DNA of 5,215 nt, from positions 1-5,215 of the forward strand of contig WGBF01000060.1 of NCBI GenBank assembly GCA_015494485.1, in the 5' to 3' direction. Of this stretch, positions 1 to 5,215 are shown one piece after another (position 1 is the stretch's first letter; every line of letters begins with the position of its first letter). Source of the DNA: a bacterium. GTDB taxonomy: Bacteria; Calditrichota; Calditrichia; RBG-13-44-9; J042. Both the position numbers and the translations under genes were made by a program. The notes under the pieces were generated by a model. That model was not told the DNA's origin. It searched no databases and was given only the letters and a program-made list of their open reading frames with translations.

Positions 1-747
1 GATGCCCTGATGTACATGGACGGCGCCAACCTGAATGCATTGCTGGGTATTGTTCGTCCCGGCGATCTGGGTTTTGACGTGATTCATTTAAACCTCCATA
101 AAACCTTTTCTGTGCCGCACGGTGGCGGTGGACCGGGTTCCGGCCCCGTTGGCGTAAGCGAGCGGCTGATTGATTTTCTACCGGTACCTGTTGTCAAAAA
201 GGGGGAAAATGGCTACTACCTTGCAGAGGATGTTCCCCATTCCATTGGACGCATGATTACCTTTTACGGCAATTTTGCCGCCCTGGTGCGGGCCTACAAC
301 TACATTCGGATGAATGGTGCCAGAGGATTGCGGGAAATTGCAGAAAATGCCATTATTAATGCCAACTACCTGTTGAAAAAAACGGCTCATTTACTGGATT
401 TGCCGTATAAAACAACCCCCATGCACGAATTTGTCCTTTCCGGTGAACCGCTTCGGGAGTACGGGGTGAAAACGCTGGATGTAGCCAAACGCATACTGGA
501 TTACGGGTTGCATGCGCCCACGGTGTACTTTCCCTTAATTGTGAAAGAAGCCCTCATGATTGAGCCCACGGAATCCGAAAGTAAAGAAATGTTGGACTAT
601 TTTGCGCAGACATTGGAAAAAATTGTGAACGAGGCCAAAACAAATCCCGATGTGTTGCATAACGCACCGACGAAAACACCGGTGCGCCGAATTGATGAAT
701 TAACGGCCAACAAACAATTGGATGTTCAATTTAAGAACCAAAATTAA
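1..747 (+). CDS. gcvPB: Glycine dehydrogenase (decarboxylating) subunit 2, C-terminal part (5' end outside window)
   Basis: This is the catalytic half of the two-subunit P-protein of the glycine cleavage system, a cytoplasmic PLP enzyme that decarboxylates glycine and passes the aminomethyl group to the lipoyl arm of GcvH. The reading frame is open from base 1, so the 248 visible residues are about the C-terminal half of a family usually near 480-500 aa. The motif HLNLHKTF carries the PLP-binding lysine (codon 100-102, visible residue 34). It is followed by the glycine-rich HGGGGPGSGPVGV segment (residues 40-52), then SIGRM..FYGNF, HEFVLSGE and the characteristic YFPLIVKEALMIEPTE stretch. The tail with TPVRRIDE is typical of subunit 2. 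The split P-protein predicts a gcvPA gene just upstream, outside the window. The stop is TAA at 745-747, and the next gene starts 11 nt later. Identification is firm; only the N-terminus is missing. Confidence 0.96.
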   Translation, partial: DALMYMDGANLNALLGIVRPGDLGFDVIHLNLHKTFSVPHGGGGPGSGPVGVSERLIDFLPVPVVKKGENGYYLAEDVPHSIGRMITFYGNFAALVRAYNYIRMNGARGLREIAENAIINANYLLKKTAHLLDLPYKTTPMHEFVLSGEPLREYGVKTLDVAKRILDYGLHAPTVYFPLIVKEALMIEPTESESKEMLDYFAQTLEKIVNEAKTNPDVLHNAPTKTPVRRIDELTANKQLDVQFKNQN

Positions 748-758
748 ATGATGGGCCC

Positions 759-1502
759 ATGGGTAAGGCAAAAATTTTAATTGTAGACGATAACGACCAT
801 ATTCTAAAACTATTGCGGATTAGTCTGGCCAAAGCCGGGTATGATATTATTGAGGCACACGACGGGGACGAGGGCTATCAGGTAGCGGTTCAGGAAAAAC
901 CCGATCTGATTATTTCCGACGTGATGATGCCCAAAACCGATGGCATTGAATTTTGCTGGATGATTCGCGAAAATTCCCCCATTCCATTGGTACCGTTTAT
1001 CTTTATGACCAGTCTGGAAGACAAAGACCTACAATTAAAAGGATTCCGCATTGGGGCGGACGAATATTTAATTAAACCCATCGACCGGGAAATTTTACTG
1101 GAAAAGGTGGAAGGGTTATTGAACCGCTCCCAGAAAGTTCGCCGGTTTGAAGAAGAAGAGCGCGGCAAAAAAGAAGTTCATGGGTTTGAAGGCAGCCTGG
1201 CCGATTTGACCCTGGCGGAGGTTATTCAATTGCTCAATTTGAATCGGCGGACGGGTACCTTAAGCATTGAAGCCACAGCCAGCGGCAAGATTGTGTTTGA
1301 CGGCGGCGAAATGATTTTTGCGGAATACGACGATGCTACCGGAGAAGAGGCAATCAACCGACTGGTGCTGGAAAAGGAAGGCACCTTTCGCTTTGTACCG
1401 GAAAAGGAAGAGGTGGAGCGCAACATTGCCGGTGCCACCATGAATGTGCTGCTGGAAGCCTGCCGTCTGGCCGATGAAAGCAACTTGCAGGGCGAAGCCT
1501 GA
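759..1502 (+). CDS. Response regulator: receiver domain plus DUF4388 (PATAN) domain
   Basis: This is a 247-aa cytoplasmic two-component response regulator without a DNA-binding domain. Residues 1-122 form a CheY-like receiver with all key positions present: acidic pair D10/D11, phospho-acceptor D54 (in SDVMMPKTDG), T84 and K106 (in LIKPID). A charged helical linker (about 123-141, rich in Glu, Arg and Lys) leads to residues 142-225, which match the DUF4388/PATAN pattern: GSLADLTLAEVIQLL, then RRTGTLSI, a KIVFDGGEMIFAEY strand pair, GEEAINRLV and EGTFRFVPE. PATAN domains are regarded as protein-interaction modules in signalling and motility-type regulators, so the output is probably through protein contact rather than transcription (inference). 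No cognate histidine kinase is in the window. The ATG at 759 has no good Shine-Dalgarno upstream but begins exactly at the canonical receiver N-terminus. The gene lies 11 nt after gcvPB, suggesting translational coupling or read-through. Confidence 0.93.
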   Translation: MGKAKILIVDDNDHILKLLRISLAKAGYDIIEAHDGDEGYQVAVQEKPDLIISDVMMPKTDGIEFCWMIRENSPIPLVPFIFMTSLEDKDLQLKGFRIGADEYLIKPIDREILLEKVEGLLNRSQKVRRFEEEERGKKEVHGFEGSLADLTLAEVIQLLNLNRRTGTLSIEATASGKIVFDGGEMIFAEYDDATGEEAINRLVLEKEGTFRFVPEKEEVERNIAGATMNVLLEACRLADESNLQGEA

Positions 1503-1528
1503 CCGGAATCCAATGGCGTGAGCGCTTT

Positions 1529-2380
1529 GTGATTCGTTTCCCCCTTACATCCCTTTTGATTATTCTGCTCAATTTTGCAGTTCCCCCGCAATACCTTGGT
1601 GCGGTGGACTATCCCCGTATGGTGGTGTTTACCGCGAATATCAATGCGGCACTGGATGACTGCGGCTGCTCCGGTTCCGCCGCCGGGGGCCTGGACCGCA
1701 TTAAGACGCTGGTGGATTCCCTGCGGCAGCAGTATTCACAACTGTTGCTGGTGGATGGGGGCGATTTCTTGTCCAGTTATTCGCAGCCGGCACTGAACCA
1801 CACGGTGGTGGATATTATGACCCGAATGGCTTACGATGCTATGGCCGTGGGAGACCAGGAGCTGGTGGAAGGCACCGGATTTTTGGACACGATGGCCCGC
1901 CGGTTACCGCTACGGGTTGCCAATCTAAAATCCAAAGCCGGAGAGCGATGGCAACAGTTTAAGCCGCCGCTGTTGAAAAATGGCCTCCGCCTGTTCTTTT
2001 TTACCCATCGGGAGGCGTTTGATTTTATTCCCCTGAACGGCCTGCCATTGACAGACCCCACGCCTCAATGGAATCCTGCGCCTACGATGCCGATTATTGT
2101 AGTTTTTCACGGTTCGCTGGAAGCTGCCCGGAAATTTGCCCGCACAGCCCCGGATGTATCTGTTATCCTGGTTGGCCATGATCAGCGCAAGGGGGTGTTT
2201 CGGGAAGGGCGCACAGTTCTGGTCACGGTGGGAACGGAAGGGGAAGCGGTGGCTCTGGTGCGCTTTGCTGCCGGTAAACCGCCCCAGGTTGAGCTGCTGC
2301 CAGTGGTTCGAACAATTCCACCGGACCCGGAAATCCGGCGATTGGTCGAAAAATTTTACCAGAGCCTTAATGGAAAATAA
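1529..2380 (+). CDS. Exported UshA/5'-nucleotidase-like metallophosphatase-fold protein with CGC motif and altered active site
   Basis: This 283-aa protein starts at GTG 1529. Residues 1-25 look like a signal peptide: Arg3, a hydrophobic core at 6-18 and a possible cleavage after LGA25. The body follows the order of calcineurin-like metallophosphatases of the UshA/5'-nucleotidase group: strand VVFTANINAALDDCGC (32-47), LLLVDGGDFLS (72-82), YDAMAVGDQEL (102-112), LPLRVANL (126-133), IIVVFHGS (189-196) and VILVGHDQ (212-219). Usual metal ligands are partly replaced. DxH is N37-I-N39, GNHE is GDQE (108-111), and GHxH is GHDQ (216-219). D79 and H217 remain. The C45-G-C47 motif followed by GGLDR resembles a subgroup of secreted UshA-like proteins with a CGC near the first motif. 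The protein lacks the C-terminal substrate-binding domain of full-length 5'-nucleotidases (500 aa or more). It is probably periplasmic. The gene starts 26 nt after the response regulator, with only a weak ribosome binding site. Upstream in-frame codons are open back past 1499 but offer no better start, and starting at Met31 would remove the signal peptide. Substrate and activity are unknown. Confidence 0.75.
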   Translation: MIRFPLTSLLIILLNFAVPPQYLGAVDYPRMVVFTANINAALDDCGCSGSAAGGLDRIKTLVDSLRQQYSQLLLVDGGDFLSSYSQPALNHTVVDIMTRMAYDAMAVGDQELVEGTGFLDTMARRLPLRVANLKSKAGERWQQFKPPLLKNGLRLFFFTHREAFDFIPLNGLPLTDPTPQWNPAPTMPIIVVFHGSLEAARKFARTAPDVSVILVGHDQRKGVFREGRTVLVTVGTEGEAVALVRFAAGKPPQVELLPVVRTIPPDPEIRRLVEKFYQSLNGK

Positions 2381-2454
2381 ATCGTTGCCCTGACCTTCAA
2401 TGGCTCCCCCCAACAGTTCACTCTATAAGATCAAAAAAGAAAGAGGCAATAGGG
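2381..2454. other. Convergent intergenic gap
   Basis: These 74 bp separate the stop codons of the + strand and - strand gene groups. I see no ORF and no GC-rich hairpin followed by a T tract for the + strand transcript. The - strand side contains a T-rich run (A6 on the + strand at 2433-2438) that may belong to a weak terminator, listed separately. Confidence 0.7.
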
Positions 2455-2461
2455 TTATTCC
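2433..2461 (-). terminator. Possible weak intrinsic terminator of the glycosyltransferase gene
   Basis: Read on the - strand, GGAATA (2461-2456) can pair with TATT-G-CC (2451-2445) around a four-base loop, with one bulged G. It is followed by TCTTTCTTTTTT (2444-2433). The stem is short and AT-rich and overlaps the glycosyltransferase stop codon at 2455-2457. The geometry (stem, then T-rich tract) fits a Rho-independent terminator, but the predicted stability is low, so this is tentative. Confidence 0.33.
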
Positions 2462-3714
2462 CAGGCGCTCAGTTTGTCCAGCAAATAGCCTTTGTTCTGT
2501 TCAAACACTTTTGCCTGCTCCAGGATGACCGTTTCGGCTTCTTCGTTACTCATGTCCTGCACTTCGCGGCAAAAGCTCCCGGAGCGCCCAAAATACAGCG
2601 GTGTAATAATGCTAACCAACCGACGCCGGTTGCGGCTCCAGGTCTGGTAGGTAAAGACAAAATCGTACAAAATTTTACTCCACAGTTCGGCCCCAAAGTG
2701 AAGCCCTTCCCCGGATTTCACCTGTTGATACACTTTTTCCAGACCGTGGAAATTTTCCAGGGAGAGTACGGTTTCGTACAGGGGACGGAAATGTTCAAAA
2801 CCATCAATAAATTCGCGTTCCATTTTGCTAAGGGTTACGGCAACCGGCGGAATTTTGGGAATTTCGGATAATTCGTTAAACAGGGGGACCGAAACCGTTT
2901 CCTGCACGTTTTTCCAGTAATTTTCGTACTGACCAATTAGAAAAAACAGCGTACTGACCACCTGCTGAAACATGGGGCCCAGGTCTTCTGCCGGGTCTTT
3001 GGGGTCATGAATCTTTGCCCCCAGCTTGGCCTGCCCAATCCGGTACCCTTCCGCAATGGCACTTACCGTCATCCAGATGTCAATCCCGAATTTGGCCACG
3101 TCCGTGTTCCAGACATCCTGGTGGGCGTAAAACGACGCCAATTGTCCGCTAAAGCCAAAATCGCCACCAATGGGCTGACGGACGTCTTTGCCAAACAATG
3201 CCCGCGTAATGGGATACACAATGTGGTTGGTAATGGTGCCATCGTATTTGTGACGTAAATAATACGGCGCCAAAAAGTCCACCTTGTTTTCCAGAATGGG
3301 TTCTGTCATGTGCTTCACCCATTCGGGGGAAATACTGCGGAGGTCGGAGTCGAATACCGCACAGACGTCCACTTTGCACCGTTCCGCCATTTCGAACACG
3401 GCGCGGAAGGAGGTGCCCTTCCCGGGAATACCGCGGTAGATAGATACCTTCAGATGCACATCTTTCGGAACGTTGGCGGCTTCGGCCTCTTCCCGGGTAT
3501 TGTCCAGCGACCCCCCGTCCGACACAAAAATCGCTTTCCGGAGGTTCGGGTAGTAGGCATGCAGCCCTTCGGCAACTTTTTCCACCACATTGCGAATGGT
3601 ATCTTCGTTGTTAAATGAAGGGATGCCGACCAGAATGTCCAATTCGGATGTTTCCTGAATCCAGTTTAAAACATCTTTGCGCAGGGCGGTGGCATATTGT
3701 TTGAAGTTTTTCAT
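2455..3714 (-). CDS. GT-A glycosyltransferase, probable glucosylglycerate (or mannosylglycerate) synthase type
   Basis: This is a 419-aa cytoplasmic enzyme with no signal peptide or clear membrane segment. Residues 25-250 form a GT-A nucleotide-sugar transferase fold: DILVGIPSFNNEDTI (26-40), FVSDGGSLDNT (63-73), GIPGKG (95-100), the metal-binding DXD as D122-S-D124 followed by LRSISPEW, then YYLRHKYDGT (151-160), QPIGGDFGFSG (180-190), FGIDIWMT (209-216) and KIHDPKDP with H236, a likely metal ligand. The GKG, DSD, QP(I/L)GG and GIDIW motifs recall glucosyl-3-phosphoglycerate synthases and mannosylglycerate/glucosylglycerate synthases (GT81/GT78-like), which join an NDP-sugar to glycerate or 3-phosphoglycerate to make compatible solutes. 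Residues 290-419 are a helical C-terminal extension that the smaller bacterial mannosylglycerate synthases lack. I recall similar about 400-aa proteins in Deltaproteobacteria and other thermophile-rich groups. The ATG has a perfect ribosome binding site. The gene lies 31 nt downstream of the propeller gene on the same strand. Fold and class are confident; donor and acceptor are inferred. Confidence 0.85.
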   Translation of the reverse strand: MKNFKQYATALRKDVLNWIQETSELDILVGIPSFNNEDTIRNVVEKVAEGLHAYYPNLRKAIFVSDGGSLDNTREEAEAANVPKDVHLKVSIYRGIPGKGTSFRAVFEMAERCKVDVCAVFDSDLRSISPEWVKHMTEPILENKVDFLAPYYLRHKYDGTITNHIVYPITRALFGKDVRQPIGGDFGFSGQLASFYAHQDVWNTDVAKFGIDIWMTVSAIAEGYRIGQAKLGAKIHDPKDPAEDLGPMFQQVVSTLFFLIGQYENYWKNVQETVSVPLFNELSEIPKIPPVAVTLSKMEREFIDGFEHFRPLYETVLSLENFHGLEKVYQQVKSGEGLHFGAELWSKILYDFVFTYQTWSRNRRRLVSIITPLYFGRSGSFCREVQDMSNEEAETVILEQAKVFEQNKGYLLDKLSAWE

Positions 3715-3720
3715 GGTCCG

Positions 3721-3727
3721 CCTCCTT
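3721..3727 (-). promoter_or_regulatory. Strong Shine-Dalgarno site for the glycosyltransferase
   Basis: On the - strand this reads AAGGAGG, a perfect match to the 16S anti-Shine-Dalgarno sequence, placed 6 nt before the ATG at 3714-3712. It fixes the start codon and contrasts with the poor sites of the two complete + strand genes. Confidence 0.9.
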
Positions 3728-3745
3728 GTTTAACGTGGGCGTTTG

Positions 3746-5215
3746 TTATTGACGGATAACCAGCACTTTACCGCCGGTACTGGCGCCGTTATCATTGGTG
3801 ACAAAATAAAGATACACGCCGGAATTGACGAAGTTCCCGTTTTCGTCTTTTCCATCCCATGTGGCCTGCGCGCCGGAAACTTCGTTAAAATCAGAAGGAG
3901 AGAGCACACGAACCAGTTGACCGTTGGGGGCCAGAATGCGCACTTCGCTGCCGTTAACCAGATTGAAAATGGTGAATTGGTTGGCGTTATCTTCGGAAAT
4001 GATAAAGGGGTTGGGACCGGCTTTTACACTGGAAAAATCCGTGAAACTCCCGGAGAAAGGATTGTCATGCAGAATAACCAGTCCGGCATCTGTTCCGGCA
4101 TACAGGTCGCCGTTTTGCTCATCCAGAAAAATGCTGTGAATGTTCGGAGAGGGGAGGTCGGCGTAAAAGATGTTGGAGCCAACTTTTTCACTGGTACGGG
4201 GAACAATGTGGTACCAGTTTTTCCCTTCGAACGGCGAACCACTGCCATTAACAAAACTGATACCCTTATCGGTGGCAAACCACTTGTTGTTCCGGGAATC
4301 AATGTAAATATCGTTAATAACCAGGCCTATCGGGTGGTAGTCTCCCCGCATGTCGTAAATGAGGCCCCCGGTGTACACATTTAAACCGCTTTTAGTACCA
4401 ATCCACACGTAGCCGTCTGCATCCGCGGCGATCGCCAGTGTATTGTTGCTTTTCAGGTTGTCATCCGTTTCATTCCAGTCTTTGTAATTCAGGGTACCGG
4501 CTTCAGTCACTTCAATTTGTATGACCCCGATGCGTTCGGAGGCAACCCACAGAAACCCGAAAATGTCTTCAACAATGCGGAAAAGTTTGTTTTTGTGAAG
4601 TCCCCCAATGGGTTGCGAAAAGGTGTACCATTTGCCGGGGTCTGCAAAGCCGGCCTCACTGTAGGCATTTTCACCGTAAAAAATCAGGGGGCGATTGTTG
4701 CGGGCTTCGTTGTTGATGAGCCAGATGCCGTTGCGCCGGGTATCAGCGGTCATTCCGGTAACCACGGCATAATTGGGATTACTGATGACCCCGGATAATT
4801 TGTTGCGAAAATCCGGGTTGGATTGCACGGTCAGGGTATCCTCCCCAAACGGGGTAATACGCCACAGATTTCCCGTGGATGTTTCCGGGTTGATCAGGGT
4901 AACATCCAGCTCCGGGGAATAAATTTGGAGTCCGCCACCCCAGCTACCCACCCACACATTGCCGCCTCCATCCTCAAAAACCGAATTGGTTACGGACGCC
5001 GAGGACCAGATGAGATTTCCGAAGTAAAAGAAATTGTACCAGCCATCATCTGTCAGGACGGAAACCCCGGACCGCTGCTGGTCTTTGTACATACCGGCGG
5101 TACACCAAACCCATCCGCGGCTATCCACCAGTGTTTCGCCAATGTAATTATTGAACGGTCCCGGGAAGTGGATATTGGTTTTATCCGCCAGGAACAACCC
5201 CTGGTCTTTCTTCCC
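3746..5215 (-). CDS. Secreted beta-propeller protein with C-terminal FlgD-like/T9SS-type sorting domain (N-terminus outside window)
   Basis: The frame is open to the right edge, so the start is outside the window and the TTG at 5197 is not a convincing start. There are 489 visible residues, numbered here from the edge. At least six repeats have the two-component-regulator propeller pattern (hydrophobic-x-D-x-x-G-x-hydrophobic-W-hydrophobic-G/A-T): about 29-40 (DSRGWVWCTA), 79-99 (DGGGNVWVGS), 214-236 (DIFGFLWVAS), 262-281 (DADGYVWIGT), 303-322 (DSRNNKWFAT) and 362-382 (QNGDLYAGT). A degenerate one is near 156-171. Each is probably one blade. The C-terminus (about 397-489) begins with AGPNPF, contains WDGKDENGNFVNSGVYLY and ends GGKVLVIRQ. 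That is the FlgD-Ig/type A sorting-like fold used in FCB bacteria for T9SS export and surface anchoring. No histidine kinase domain follows, so it is not a hybrid sensor. The architecture also resembles PorZ, a T9SS attachment-complex protein, but that is only a possibility. It is probably co-transcribed with the glycosyltransferase 31 nt downstream. Confidence 0.85.
   Translation of the reverse strand, partial: GKKDQGLFLADKTNIHFPGPFNNYIGETLVDSRGWVWCTAGMYKDQQRSGVSVLTDDGWYNFFYFGNLIWSSASVTNSVFEDGGGNVWVGSWGGGLQIYSPELDVTLINPETSTGNLWRITPFGEDTLTVQSNPDFRNKLSGVISNPNYAVVTGMTADTRRNGIWLINNEARNNRPLIFYGENAYSEAGFADPGKWYTFSQPIGGLHKNKLFRIVEDIFGFLWVASERIGVIQIEVTEAGTLNYKDWNETDDNLKSNNTLAIAADADGYVWIGTKSGLNVYTGGLIYDMRGDYHPIGLVINDIYIDSRNNKWFATDKGISFVNGSGSPFEGKNWYHIVPRTSEKVGSNIFYADLPSPNIHSIFLDEQNGDLYAGTDAGLVILHDNPFSGSFTDFSSVKAGPNPFIISEDNANQFTIFNLVNGSEVRILAPNGQLVRVLSPSDFNEVSGAQATWDGKDENGNFVNSGVYLYFVTNDNGASTGGKVLVIRQ

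Noticed and set aside
748..780. Ten-codon mini-ORF overlapping the response regulator start
   Set aside because: It has no ribosome binding site and overlaps a real start in another frame. It most likely arises by chance.
1925..2413. A 162-codon - strand open frame opposite the metallophosphatase-like gene
   Set aside because: It shows no recognisable motif, and its composition is typical of an antisense shadow. The + strand gene has a signal peptide and conserved motif order.
3732..3743. Small inverted repeat AACG-TGGG-CGTT between the propeller and glycosyltransferase genes
   Set aside because: The stem is only 4 bp with no following T tract, so it is too weak to call a terminator or attenuator.
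3743..4384. A 213-codon + strand open frame
   Set aside because: It lies wholly antisense to the propeller gene, whose repeats and sorting domain are recognisable. Its own translation shows no known family pattern, and it is best explained as a shadow frame.
3746..5215. Hybrid two-component sensor reading of the propeller gene
   Set aside because: The propeller repeats resemble the sensor part of hybrid histidine kinases, but the protein ends in a FlgD-like sorting domain with no transmembrane, kinase or receiver region after the blades.
1..5215. CRISPR arrays, tRNAs, IS ends or phage genes
   Set aside because: I found no regularly spaced direct repeats, no tRNA-like cloverleaf between genes, no transposase and no terminal inverted repeats. 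Almost all of the window is coding.

Overview
The window is a compact, gene-dense stretch of bacterial chromosome with five protein-coding genes. Three lie on the + strand (1-2380) and two on the - strand (2455-5215), and the two groups converge on a 74-bp gap. The first and last genes run off the window edges. I see no RNA genes, insertion sequences, CRISPR arrays or phage genes.

Organism: the last gene ends in a FlgD-like/type IX secretion (T9SS) sorting-type domain behind propeller repeats. That points to the FCB superphylum (Bacteroidota, Ignavibacteria, Calditrichota, KSB1 or Marinimicrobia-like lineages). The glycine decarboxylase is of the two-subunit (GcvPA/GcvPB) type, which is less usual in classical Bacteroidota. 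Together these favour an uncultured or thermophile-related FCB lineage such as Calditrichota or KSB1. This placement is inference from a few genes.

Layout, + strand: the C-terminal half of gcvPB (glycine cleavage system P-protein subunit 2, with its PLP lysine) is followed after 11 nt by a response regulator with an N-terminal receiver domain and a C-terminal DUF4388/PATAN domain. After a further 26 nt comes an exported, UshA/5'-nucleotidase-like metallophosphatase-fold protein with a Cys-Gly-Cys motif and several substituted metal ligands. The short gaps suggest co-transcription, but the three products have no obvious common pathway.

Layout, - strand: a secreted beta-propeller protein with a C-terminal sorting-like domain (5' part outside the window) is followed after 31 nt by a 419-aa GT-A glycosyltransferase. 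The latter resembles the glucosylglycerate/mannosylglycerate synthase-type enzymes that make compatible solutes. It has a perfect AAGGAGG ribosome binding site, and a weak terminator-like hairpin overlaps its stop codon.

Nothing here amounts to a clearly new multi-gene system. The item most worth a second look is the exported metallophosphatase homologue with altered active-site motifs and a CGC motif. Next are the glycosyltransferase (exact product unproven) and the propeller/sorting-domain protein (possible PorZ-like role).
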